Positions 21,159 through 28,576 of a stretch of DNA of 37,426 nucleotides are shown here, one piece after another. A program made the position numbers and the translations under genes. Source of the DNA: Pseudomonadota bacterium (lineage in GTDB: Bacteria > Pseudomonadota > Alphaproteobacteria > Reyranellales > Reyranellaceae); NCBI GenBank assembly GCA_018240685.1, contig JAFEFG010000043.1, positions 1 through 37,426 of the forward strand. The letters run 5' to 3'. The first letter of the stretch is position 1; each line of letters begins with the position of its first letter. The notes under the pieces are model-generated. The model had not been told where the DNA came from. It made no database searches and was given only the letters and a program-made list of their open reading frames with translations.

Positions 21159-22126
21159 TTCGTTCTGTCGTCCAGGGATGCGGCGCGTATCTGCCCGAAA
21201 ATGTCGTCACGAACGACGATCTGGCCAGAAAGATGGATACCTCCGACGAATGGATCCAGCAGCGCACGGGGATCTGCCAGCGCCATATCGCGGCGAAGGG
21301 GGAGTTCACGTCGCACCTTGCCATCAAGGCGTCGGAACGCGCGCTGGCCAGTGCCGGCATGACGGCGTCGGACATCGATCTGATCGTCCTCGCGACGGCT
21401 ACGCCCGACGAGACGTTCCCGGCGACCGCCACGCGCGTGCAGGCGGCGCTCGGCATGACGCGCGGTGCGGCGTTCGACGTGCAGGCAGTCTGCGCAGGCT
21501 TCGTCTACGGGGTCTCGGTCGCCGACAGCATGCTCAAGTGCGGGCTTGCCTCGACCGCACTGGTGATCGGGGCGGAAACGTTCTCCCGGATCCTCGACTG
21601 GAATGACAGGTCCACCTGTGTGCTCTTCGGCGACGGCGCGGGGGCGATCGTCCTGAAGGCGGAGGAGGGAAGCGGCACGACGAAGGACCGCGGCGTGCTG
21701 GCCAATGCCCTGCATTCCGATGGTCGCCAGCATGACATCCTCTATGTCGATGGCGGGCCTTCCTCGACCCGCACGACCGGCCTTCTGCGCATGGAAGGCA
21801 AGGAAGTCTTCAAGCACGCGGTCGTTAACATGGCCGCGGTCGTTTCCGAGGTGCTCGGAAGGGCCGGCCTTGCCGCCCAGGATATCGACTGGCTGGTGCC
21901 GCATCAGGCGAACAAGCGGATCATCGACGGCACCGGCCGCAAGCTCGGCCTGCCGCCCGAGCGGGTCGTCGTGACCGTGGACAAGCACGCCAATACATCG
22001 GCTGCGTCCATTCCGCTGGCGCTGGCCACAGCCGTCGGCGACGGACGCATCAAGAAGGACGATCTCGTTCTCCTGGAGGGGATTGGCGGCGGGCTTGCCT
22101 GGGGAGCGTCCCTCATCCGTTGGTAG
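21155..22126 (+). CDS. fabH: 3-oxoacyl-ACP synthase III
   Basis: A 323-residue ketosynthase that starts fatty-acid synthesis by condensing acetyl-CoA with malonyl-ACP. The catalytic triad is Cys113 in [12 protein letters not shown], His in VPHQANKRI (about 251) and Asn in [14 protein letters not shown] (about 281). The GTG start at 21155 has GGAGGAG five bases upstream and overlaps the plsX stop. The long upstream extension of this frame lies inside plsX and is not real. The WIQQRTGI segment at 33-40 is family-typical. Confidence 0.97.
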   Translation: MIRSVVQGCGAYLPENVVTNDDLARKMDTSDEWIQQRTGICQRHIAAKGEFTSHLAIKASERALASAGMTASDIDLIVLATATPDETFPATATRVQAALGMTRGAAFDVQAVCAGFVYGVSVADSMLKCGLASTALVIGAETFSRILDWNDRSTCVLFGDGAGAIVLKAEEGSGTTKDRGVLANALHSDGRQHDILYVDGGPSSTRTTGLLRMEGKEVFKHAVVNMAAVVSEVLGRAGLAAQDIDWLVPHQANKRIIDGTGRKLGLPPERVVVTVDKHANTSAASIPLALATAVGDGRIKKDDLVLLEGIGGGLAWGASLIRW

Positions 22127-22145
22127 AAGAACACCTTTGATACAA

Positions 22146-22179
22146 AATCGCCGCAACGGAACGAGAACATACGGCGATT
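22146..22179. repeat. Inverted repeat downstream of fabH
   Basis: AATCGCCG (22146-22153) and CGGCGATT (22172-22179) are perfect 8-bp arms around an 18-base loop. It begins 19 bases after the fabH stop. No T-run follows, so it is at best a transcript-end or processing hairpin, or a protein site. Confidence 0.35.
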
Positions 22180-22205
22180 CAATTACACCCTCTATCTCGC
22201 TGATA

Positions 22206-22234
22206 TTGACCGCTTTCCTACCTTAGAGTAAGGA
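22206..22234 (+). promoter_or_regulatory. Candidate sigma-70 promoter for ihfA
   Basis: TTGACC (22206-22211) and TAAGGA (22229-22234) are separated by 17 bases in the AT-richer gap upstream of ihfA. The -35 matches five of six. A purine-rich GGGGGAAGGAAGGG lies between it and the start codon. Confidence 0.45.
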
Positions 22235-22263
22235 TTAAGTGGGGGAAGGAAGGGTGCAACCGG

Positions 22264-22587
22264 ATGGAAGGCCGGACCATTACGCGCGCGGATCTGAGCG
22301 AGTCTGTGTTCCAGGAAGTGGGGCTGTCTCGCAATGAATCCAGCGACCTCGTCGAGACGATTCTTGCTGAAGTCGTCGAGGCCTTGGCGCGTGGCGAATC
22401 GGTGAAAATCTCGTCGTTCGGGAGTTTCACGGTTCGGGACAAAGGTCAGCGTGTGGGCCGTAATCCGAAGACGGGTCAGGAAGTTCCCATCCTGCCCCGG
22501 CGTGTCCTTGTCTTCCGAGCGTCGAACGTCCTGAAATCCTTGATCAACGGGACGCCCGACCAAAGCAACAAGGGGTCGTTGGGGTAA
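22264..22587 (+). CDS. ihfA: Integration host factor subunit alpha
   Basis: A 107-residue DNA-bending protein of the HU/IHF family. N-terminal [21 protein letters not shown] matches the IhfA dimerisation helices, followed by [24 protein letters not shown] near 47-70, where the proline-bearing beta-arm ([10 protein letters not shown]) intercalates in DNA. It partners with IhfB, encoded elsewhere, and shapes promoters and recombination sites. The position after fabH and before a MerR gene is conserved in alphaproteobacteria. Confidence 0.95.
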   Translation: MEGRTITRADLSESVFQEVGLSRNESSDLVETILAEVVEALARGESVKISSFGSFTVRDKGQRVGRNPKTGQEVPILPRRVLVFRASNVLKSLINGTPDQSNKGSLG

Positions 22588-22602
22588 TGTGGGGGGTCAG
22601 TC

Positions 22603-23127
22603 ATGGCCGTATCAGTTCAGACCGTCGAAAGGCGAGTTGAGAAGTCGGCGCAGGCGTTTCGCACGATCAGCGAAGTTGCGACCGAGTTGGACGTTCCGCA
22701 GCACGTGCTGCGTTTCTGGGAAAGCAAGTTCTCACAGGTCCGTCCGCTCAAGCGGGGCGGTGGCCGGCGCTACTACCGGCCGGAGGACGTCGATCTCCTG
22801 CGGCGTATCCGGACGCTTCTCTACGACGATGGCTACACCATCAAGGGCGTCCAGAGGCTCCTCAAGGAGGGGCGTGGGCGGCTGCCCCAGCAGCGCGGCG
22901 AGATGACTGCGGAGAGCGCGTTGGAGAACCTGCGGATCGTGTCGGCTCGGGCGGAGGCGATGGCCGGCGCTGCGCGGCCGCTGCCGCGGACCGGGCCGCA
23001 GCCGTCGACGACGACGCCTCGGGCCGCGGTGCTCGACCTGCACAAGCGCCGAGAGATCGAAACCGTGCTCGAGGATCTTGAGCAGGCGCTGGCCCAGTTG
23101 CGCAATACGCTGAAAGCTCAAAACTAG
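22603..23127 (+). CDS. MerR-family transcriptional regulator
   Basis: A 174-residue regulator with an N-terminal winged helix (about residues 18-85): [26 protein letters not shown] followed by the wing [18 protein letters not shown]. The HVLRFWE in place of the usual TIRYYE is typical of the subgroup located after ihfA. A Pro/Arg/Ala-rich linker (about 108-145) and a C-terminal helix follow, with no obvious ligand-binding cysteines, so it is not a metal sensor of the MerR/CueR type. It lies 15 bases after ihfA and ends before a strong terminator. Targets unknown. Confidence 0.9.
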   Translation: MAVSVQTVERRVEKSAQAFRTISEVATELDVPQHVLRFWESKFSQVRPLKRGGGRRYYRPEDVDLLRRIRTLLYDDGYTIKGVQRLLKEGRGRLPQQRGEMTAESALENLRIVSARAEAMAGAARPLPRTGPQPSTTTPRAAVLDLHKRREIETVLEDLEQALAQLRNTLKAQN

Positions 23128-23183
23128 ACGCTGTCAAAATTATATCGCCTCAAGGGCTTGGCGGCTTCGAGGAGTTCGCCCAC

Positions 23184-23240
23184 AAAATCAGGTAGTTATC
23201 GCAGGAAATTGCGTTAACCACCTGATTTTTCTTTGTTTTT
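23184..23240 (+). terminator. Long-stem terminator of the ihfA-merR transcript
   Basis: A 20-base left arm (23184-23203, beginning AAAATCAGGT) pairs with 23210-23229 (ending ACCTGATTTT) with two mismatches around a 6-base GGAAAT loop. It is followed by a T-rich tail TCTTTGTTTTTC. The stem is unusually long and AT-rich for this genome. Confidence 0.85.
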
Positions 23241-23310
23241 CTGCCAGCTTACGTATCCTGTGGCCTGAGGGGCATATCATTGCGGCAACGTCAAAAAGGG
23301 GGACGCAGCC

Positions 23311-23616
23311 GTGCTGGCAGATCGCAACGACGATAACGCTCGTTCATCGAGCGTTAAGAATTTATATTTCAATGACAATGAGTTGGAAGAAAATCTTCCA
23401 ACTGTACATGAGCTTCTCTACCTGCGGCGGGCGCTTGGCCAGCCGGGCGGGAAGCTGCCGCTGTTCGATCTGGACGGCCAGGAAGTGGACATATCGGTCG
23501 TCCGTCGTTGCCTGAAGCAGGGATGGGCCGAGCGGTGGTTTCAGAATCCGCTCAAGCCGGACTGGCTGGTCTGCAAGCTCACTCCGGCAGGCCGGCACAT
23601 CGCTTCGGCGCCATAG
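23311..23616 (+). CDS. Hypothetical protein, 101 residues
   Basis: A small protein starting at GTG 23311 with AGGGGGA about eight bases upstream. The N-terminus (residues 1-25) is polar and acidic. The centre (30-60) has VHELLYLRRALG and DLDGQEVDISVVRRCLKQGW. The end has WFQNPLKPDWLVCKLTPAGR, reminiscent of the last helix and wing of a winged helix domain (LT..GR). There is no signal peptide or membrane segment. The first 80 bases are clearly more AT-rich than neighbouring genes. It is isolated, bounded by the long-stem terminator upstream and the tRNA region downstream. I do not recognise the family; a DNA-binding or partner-binding role is only a guess. Confidence 0.7.
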   Translation: MLADRNDDNARSSSVKNLYFNDNELEENLPTVHELLYLRRALGQPGGKLPLFDLDGQEVDISVVRRCLKQGWAERWFQNPLKPDWLVCKLTPAGRHIASAP

Positions 23617-23865
23617 TCGCCCGATCGAAATCGAGCGACTGAGGTCAGCATGAGGTCGCATGCGATGGCATGAGGCCGAATCTGTAAGGCTGTCACGCAG
23701 TCGATAGCGACGAGCCGCTGGCGAAGGCGCATGCCCTCGGGCGTCGGCAAAACGGGCGGACAACCATAGGGGCGTTGATACCCGAAAGGGCAGCCCGGCC
23801 ACCGCAGTGTGCGCGAGGCGCCTGCACCCGCGGGTGCTTCATCTGTACGAAGTGGCTGATCGAAA
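23617..23865. other. Intergenic stretch without a recognised gene
   Basis: This 249-base region between the hypothetical gene and tRNA-Pro holds no convincing coding frame. Two structures are visible: a hairpin at 23615-23640 (11-bp stem with one mismatch, CGAA loop) immediately after the stop codon without a T-run, and the palindrome GCACCCGCGGGTGC at 23824-23837, on the 3' side of the tRNA. Confidence 0.5.
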
Positions 23866-23942
23866 TGGTCGGGGCGGCCGGATTTGAACCGACGACCCCC
23901 AGTCCCCCAGACTGATGCGCTACCAGACTGCGCTACGCCCCG
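23866..23942 (-). tRNA. tRNA-Pro (anticodon GGG)
   Basis: The minus strand folds as a full cloverleaf of 77 bases. The acceptor stem is CGGGGCG with CGCCCCG, the D-arm contains GCGCAGTCTGGTAGCGC, and the anticodon stem TCAGT/ACTGG encloses loop CTGGGGG with anticodon GGG. The T-arm contains GGTTCAAATCC and the 3' end ACCA is encoded. It reads the CCC and CCU proline codons. Confidence 0.97.
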
Positions 23943-23979
23943 ACCGGTGCCAGAGACGCTCTGGCGTCCCGGCAAGGGG

Positions 23980-24009
23980 GCTTTAGCGCGAATGACGGCG
24001 GTGCTGCAA
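23980..24009 (-). promoter_or_regulatory. Candidate promoter of tRNA-Pro
   Basis: On the minus strand TTGCAG (24009-24004) and TAAAGC (23985-23980) are spaced by 18 bases, about 38 bases before the mature tRNA 5' end. The short leader contains a perfect hairpin, GCCAGAG with CTCTGGC (23949-23965), that could guide 5' processing. Confidence 0.4.
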
Positions 24010-24038
24010 GGCCGGCGGCGAGTGCGGGACGGTGTGCG

Positions 24039-24647
24039 TTACTTTGTGCCGCGCGCCGCCTTGTAGGCCGGACGGCTCAGGCAGCGATCGAGCCAGGCGC
24101 CGACATTCGGGAAGGGGCCGAAGTCGTACTTGATGGGGCGCGACCAGCTGCAGATCGAGGCCAGATTGAGATCGGCCACGGTGAAGGTCGAGCCGAGCAG
24201 ATAGTCGCGTCCCTGTAGGGCGCCGTTCAGGACGCTGAAAGGCTTCGGCAGCGTCTTCTGCGCTTCGGCGACAGCTTCCGGCTTTCGCTTGTCGGGCGCC
24301 GTCATGAACATGTCCATCAGGATGGTGAGCAGCGGCTTCTCGAGCTCTGTCATGCCCCAGAAGCTCCACTGGTTGCAAAGCGCCTGATCTTCCAGCGAAG
24401 CGGGGAAGAAGCCGTCTTTGTTGTACTTCGCGGCGAGATAGAGATTGATCGCCATCGATTCGAACAGCTTGAAGTCGCCGTCAACGAGCGTGGGTACTTT
24501 GCCGTTGGGATTGACCTTCAGGAATTCCGGACTCTTGAGGTCCTTCATCTCCAGAGCGATATGCTCGAACGGTATGCCGAGTTCATGCACGATCCACAGA
24601 GCGCGCGAGGCCCGCGATGCCGCGGGGCCATAGATCTTAACAGTCAC
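24039..24647 (-). CDS. Glutathione S-transferase family protein
   Basis: A 202-residue cytosolic GST-fold protein. The N-terminal thioredoxin-like domain (1-80) has YGPAASRASRALWIVHELGIPFE with the putative catalytic Ser/Arg near residue 11-12 and the cis-proline segment NGKVPTLVDGDFKLFESMAI near 48-67. The helical C-terminal domain contains FTVADLNLASI near 154-164, the conserved N-capping box. It starts at a GTG with GGGAG upstream. It would conjugate or reduce electrophiles with glutathione; substrate unknown. It is 141 bases downstream of the Rieske oxygenase gene on the same strand and could be read from the same transcript, as no clear terminator separates them. Confidence 0.9.
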   Translation of the reverse strand: MTVKIYGPAASRASRALWIVHELGIPFEHIALEMKDLKSPEFLKVNPNGKVPTLVDGDFKLFESMAINLYLAAKYNKDGFFPASLEDQALCNQWSFWGMTELEKPLLTILMDMFMTAPDKRKPEAVAEAQKTLPKPFSVLNGALQGRDYLLGSTFTVADLNLASICSWSRPIKYDFGPFPNVGAWLDRCLSRPAYKAARGTK

Positions 24648-24788
24648 GAAATTCTCCCAACCTCATCCCGGTCGGGACGATAGTTCAGACGGCGCGCGGT
24701 GTCACGAAAGGCAAGCGAACCTTCGGACGGGTTCCCGCGCTTCCATTCCCGTACGACGCAGGAATTTCATCGTCGTTCCGGCCCGACG

Positions 24789-26123
24789 TCAATCGTCCAG
24801 GCCGTATCGCCTGCCGACATAGCCATGCGGATGGCCGAAGCGCTCCGTCATGACGGCAGCGAGATCGCGATCGGGAGCGGCGATCCATCCTCCTGATCGT
24901 ACTGCATACCTGCTGGCAGCGTGGGCGGACTTGGGTTCTTCGCCTTGGCCAAGGGCTCGTGCCGCTCCCATGAGCAGCTTGCGAAATTCCACGATGCCAA
25001 GATCGGTCGGTCCCAGATGTTCGCGGGTGCGGTCCTGGATGGGCCCCTGGCTGTCCTGAATGGCGGCATCCTGCTCGGACACGCCGACGATTCCACTGTA
25101 GCTCTCGGACTTCTGGGCTTGGCGATCGAGCAGATAGTCGTTCCGCAGGTTGCGCAGCGGCATGTAGTCCTTGTCGACCTCGGCATGAACATTGAAGCCG
25201 CCGGCGAACTTGGTGCGCTCGGTGTTGGTGAAGGGCCGCTCCGGCTGCCAGCAATAGGTGAAGATCCAGCACGTCACGTCGTCGACTGGCACCCAGCACT
25301 GCCCCCAATAGGTTTCACCGGGGAAGGCCGCGGGCGTGAAGGCATGATTGGGCATCAGGAACTGCGCGATGCGCCAGTAGAGATCCGGACCGTCGGTCTT
25401 GCGCGCGCCCCCGATCACGAGGCCCGCGTCATGGCCCAGGATCGTGAACTTGGGGCGCGGATCGTTCTGCACCCAGCGGATGCGATCGTTGCGGGTGGAC
25501 TGGTCGGCGATCGCCGCCTTGCTCATGGCGGCACGGGCTTCGTCGGCGCCCGTTGCCATGACGCGGTGCAGGAACGAGAAGTGCGACGTGTCGATCGCGC
25601 CTTCCAGGCTCTGCACCCAGTTGCAGTCCTGCCACTTCTTGGTCACGTAGCGCGACGCGGCCGGCACCAGTCCCAGTTCGAGCTGCGGCAGCTCGGGCAC
25701 GTGCTCCCTGGGCCCCATGTAGACCCAGATGATGTCCGCCCATTCGCGCACGGGATAGGCGAGCAGCTTGATCGTATCCTTGAAGCCGGATTCGGGTGGC
25801 GAGGTCGGCAGGTCGACGCAGTTGCCGTCCACGTCGAACTTCCAGCCGTGATAGACGCAGCGCAGGCCGCACTCCTCGTTGCGGCCGTAGTAGAGGTTGG
25901 CTCCGCGGTGTGGGCAACGGGGCTCGACGATGCCGACGCGCCCATCCGTGTCGCGGAAGGCGAGCAGGTCCTCGCCGAGGATCTTGATCTTCTTCGGCGG
26001 CCCGTCGATCTCGGGCAGTTCCTCGCAGAGCAGGGCCGGCATCCAGAAACGGCGCAGGAGCTCGCCCATCGGCGTGCCCTTGCCGCTCTGGGTCAGGAAT
26101 TCGTTGTCGGCTTGGCTCAGCAT
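24789..26123 (-). CDS. Rieske (2Fe-2S) non-haem iron oxygenase, large subunit
   Basis: A 444-residue ring-hydroxylating-oxygenase-type protein. The Rieske cluster ligands are C70, H72, C89 and H92 (CPHRGANLYYG and CVYHGW). The mononuclear iron site is seen in SLEGAIDTSHFSFLH with H181 and H186. The start at 26123 has GGGAGGG upstream and gives a family-like N-terminus (LSQADNEFLTQSGKGTPMGELLRRFW), similar to phthalate-4,5-dioxygenase and related O-demethylase enzymes. Such enzymes need a reductase, which is not encoded nearby. It is the third gene after a lactonase-type and an O-acetylhomoserine sulfhydrylase-type gene, 19 bases from the latter. Substrate unknown. Confidence 0.92.
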   Translation of the reverse strand: MLSQADNEFLTQSGKGTPMGELLRRFWMPALLCEELPEIDGPPKKIKILGEDLLAFRDTDGRVGIVEPRCPHRGANLYYGRNEECGLRCVYHGWKFDVDGNCVDLPTSPPESGFKDTIKLLAYPVREWADIIWVYMGPREHVPELPQLELGLVPAASRYVTKKWQDCNWVQSLEGAIDTSHFSFLHRVMATGADEARAAMSKAAIADQSTRNDRIRWVQNDPRPKFTILGHDAGLVIGGARKTDGPDLYWRIAQFLMPNHAFTPAAFPGETYWGQCWVPVDDVTCWIFTYCWQPERPFTNTERTKFAGGFNVHAEVDKDYMPLRNLRNDYLLDRQAQKSESYSGIVGVSEQDAAIQDSQGPIQDRTREHLGPTDLGIVEFRKLLMGAARALGQGEEPKSAHAASRYAVRSGGWIAAPDRDLAAVMTERFGHPHGYVGRRYGLDD

Positions 26124-26142
26124 CTCGCCCTCCCTGTTCCGG

Positions 26143-27432
26143 CTACGCAGTCGCCTTGGCGAGCGCCTGGTCCAGATCGGCGATGATATCACCGACCGTC
26201 TCGATGCCGATGGAGAGGCGAATGACGTCGGGACCGGCACCGGCGGCGACGCGTTGTTCGTCCGAGAGCTGCCGATGCGTCGTCGAGGCAGGATGGATGA
26301 TCAGGCTCTTGGCATCGCCGATATTGGCGAGATGCGAAAGGAGCTCGACATTGTCGACGACCTTGACGCCGACGTCGTAGCCGCCCTTCACGCCGAAGGT
26401 GAAGACCGAGCCGCTGCCCTTGGGAAGGTATTTCTTCGCCAGGGCATGGTACTTGTTCGACGGCAGGCCGGCATAGTTGACCCAGGCAACTGCCGGATGG
26501 GCTTCAAGGTGGCGGGCGACCTCCAGCGCGTTGCTGCAGTGGCGTTCCATGCGTAGGCCGAGCGTCTCCATTCCGAGCATCGTGAGCCAGGCGTTGAACG
26601 GCGCCTGGCTCGGGCCGAGGTCGCGCAGGCCGACGGCATGGCTGTGGAACGTGTAGGCCATGTCGCCGAAGGTCTCGAAGAAGTTCAGCCCATGATAGGC
26701 GGGCTCCGGCCCGGCGAGGCTCGGAAACTTTCCGCTTTTGGCCCAGTCGAACTTGCCTGAATCGACGATCGCGCCGCCCATGGAGGTGCCGGTGCCGCTC
26801 AGGAACTTGGTCGTGGAATGCAGGACGAGGGTCGCCCCGTACTCGATCGGCCGGCACAGCCAGGGCGTGGCCAGCGTATTGTCGACGATCAGCGGGACGC
26901 CGGCATCGTCGGCGATCCGGGCAATCGCTTCGAGATCGCTGATCACGCCACCGGGATTGGCGAGGCTTTCGATGAAGAAGGCCTTGGTCCTGTCGTTGAC
27001 AGCGCGCTTGAAGTTGTCCGGCTGGTCGGCGTCGACCATGTTCGCCTTCCAGCCGAACTTCGGGTAGGTATTCCGCATCTGCTGGATCGAGCCGCCGTAG
27101 AGGCGGGTCGAGGCCACGATCTCGTCGCCCGGCTGCATCAGGGGGAACAGCGCCAGCACCTGGGCGGCGTGTCCCGATGACGCCACGGTGCAGCCGCGGC
27201 CGCCTTCGAGCGTGGCGAGCCGTGTCTCCAGTGCCGCGTTCGTGGGATTGGTGAGGCGGGAATAGATGAACCCGACCGTCTGCAGGTTGAACAGAGCGGC
27301 GGCGTGGTCGGCGTCTTCGAAGACATAGGCTGTCGTCTGGTAGATCGGCTGCGCGCGGGCGCCCGTGGCTGGATCGGGCGCGGCGCCTGCATGGACCGAC
27401 AGGGTCTCGAAGCCGTAGCTCTTCTCGCTCAT
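26143..27432 (-). CDS. metY: O-acetylhomoserine aminocarboxypropyltransferase / sulfhydrylase (Cys/Met metabolism PLP enzyme)
   Basis: A 429-residue fold-type-I PLP enzyme of the Cys/Met metabolism family, close to O-acetylhomoserine sulfhydrylases in length and in FETLSVHAG near the N-terminus. The PLP lysine is K209 in HSTTKFLSGTG. SRLTNPTN near 58-65, SSGHAAQ near 85-91 and DNTLATP near 184-190 are family motifs. It normally joins O-acetylhomoserine with sulfide or methanethiol to form homocysteine or methionine. The ATG at 27432 has GGAGGAA six bases upstream and overlaps the lactonase stop by four bases. The Rieske gene follows 19 bases later. No SAM riboswitch is visible upstream of the operon. 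Confidence 0.93.
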   Translation of the reverse strand: MSEKSYGFETLSVHAGAAPDPATGARAQPIYQTTAYVFEDADHAAALFNLQTVGFIYSRLTNPTNAALETRLATLEGGRGCTVASSGHAAQVLALFPLMQPGDEIVASTRLYGGSIQQMRNTYPKFGWKANMVDADQPDNFKRAVNDRTKAFFIESLANPGGVISDLEAIARIADDAGVPLIVDNTLATPWLCRPIEYGATLVLHSTTKFLSGTGTSMGGAIVDSGKFDWAKSGKFPSLAGPEPAYHGLNFFETFGDMAYTFHSHAVGLRDLGPSQAPFNAWLTMLGMETLGLRMERHCSNALEVARHLEAHPAVAWVNYAGLPSNKYHALAKKYLPKGSGSVFTFGVKGGYDVGVKVVDNVELLSHLANIGDAKSLIIHPASTTHRQLSDEQRVAAGAGPDVIRLSIGIETVGDIIADLDQALAKATA

Positions 27433-28493
27433 GGGATTCCTCCGCGATTGAAAACGATGCACGCCGGGCTGCCGACTTTCACCTTGATCGACGTCGGTGA
27501 CAACCTGCCGTCGGTGCCGACACGATATCCGAAGATCGTGTGCGATCCCTGGTTCGCGACATAGAGGAAGCGCTGTGCCGGGTCGAGAGCGAAGAAGCGC
27601 GGGACCGTGCCGTGTGTCGGCATCCACTGTCTCGCGGTGAGCTTCCCCGTTTTGCCGTCGACGGCGAAGACGCCGATGCTGTTGTGCCCACGATTGGAGA
27701 TGTAGACGGTGCGGCCGGCGCGATCGACCGTGATCTCGGCGCCGGTGCTGTAGCCGGTGAAGTCCGGCGGCGTGGCCGGCACGACTTGCAACGGCGTGAG
27801 CCTCGCGCCGTCGAGTCGATAGGTCGCGACGGTGGAATCGAGTTCGTTGACGACATAGGCGACGGGGCGGCGGGGATGGAAGTCGACATGGCGCGGGCCG
27901 GCTCCGGGCCGCGTCGCAATCCGGCTCGCCTCGACCAGGACGCGCCGGCGCCTGTCCAGGCGATAGCTGATCACGCTATCGCCGCCCTTGCACGGTAGGA
28001 AGAAATGACGGCCGTCCGGGGCCAGCGGATTGTGGTGCGGCCGCATGTTCTTCTGTTCGAGGCGATGCGGGCCGAGCGTTCCGGTGACGGCGGTAAGCGT
28101 GGTGTAGGCATCGAGGCTGCCATCCTTCAGGATCGGCAGGACGGCGATCGAGTCCGACCCGTAGTTTGCCACGACGAGATTCCGCCCGGCCGCGTCGAGC
28201 GCAAGGTGGATGGGATTGAAGCCGCCGGTGGACTGCCTGTTCAGGAGGCGAAGCCGGCCGGTGCCGGGGTCGATCGCGAACGCGGTGGCTTCGCTGCGAT
28301 CGCCATGAATGGAGTAGAGATGGCGTCCTGCCTCGTCGATGGCGAGAAAAGAGGGGTTCTCCAGCCCTCCGACGAGCTGGATGTGATCGAAGGCGCCGCT
28401 GCGGCGATCGACGCGATAGACGTTGATCCCGTTGCCGCGCCCGTTTCGTTCGGGCGTGGTGTAGCACCCGACATAGGCGAAGAGCGTTTCCAT
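27429..28493 (-). CDS. Lactonase-family seven-bladed beta-propeller protein (6-phosphogluconolactonase-like)
   Basis: A 354-residue protein of the lactonase (YbhE/Pgl-type) family. Repeated blade sequences are seen, such as FLAIDEAGRHLYS, IHLALDAAGRNLVVANY and GPRHVDFHPRRPVAYVVNE. Start at 28493 gives METLFAYVGCYTTPE, the family N-terminus, without a signal peptide; upstream frame extension lacks a binding site. Members include 6-phosphogluconolactonase and uncharacterised lactonases. No other pentose-phosphate or Entner-Doudoroff gene is adjacent, so the substrate is open. It is the first gene of a minus-strand operon, coupled by ATGA to metY, 83 bases downstream of the histidine kinase stop. 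Confidence 0.9.
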   Translation of the reverse strand: METLFAYVGCYTTPERNGRGNGINVYRVDRRSGAFDHIQLVGGLENPSFLAIDEAGRHLYSIHGDRSEATAFAIDPGTGRLRLLNRQSTGGFNPIHLALDAAGRNLVVANYGSDSIAVLPILKDGSLDAYTTLTAVTGTLGPHRLEQKNMRPHHNPLAPDGRHFFLPCKGGDSVISYRLDRRRRVLVEASRIATRPGAGPRHVDFHPRRPVAYVVNELDSTVATYRLDGARLTPLQVVPATPPDFTGYSTGAEITVDRAGRTVYISNRGHNSIGVFAVDGKTGKLTARQWMPTHGTVPRFFALDPAQRFLYVANQGSHTIFGYRVGTDGRLSPTSIKVKVGSPACIVFNRGGIP

Positions 28494-28576
28494 GGACGCG
28501 GAGTGTCGCGCCGTCGCAGGCGCGCGACAATCACCTGCGGCAGCGCGCGGCATGGATCCTCCGCTCGGCGGAACAA

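Noticed and set aside
23541..23975. Minus-strand frame across the tRNA-Pro region
   Set aside because: It reads through the tRNA gene and overlaps the hypothetical gene antisense, so it cannot be coding.
28494..28576. Possible SAM riboswitch upstream of the lactonase-metY operon
   Set aside because: The 83-base gap between the kinase stop and the lactonase start shows no SAM-I or SAM-II core that I can recognise.
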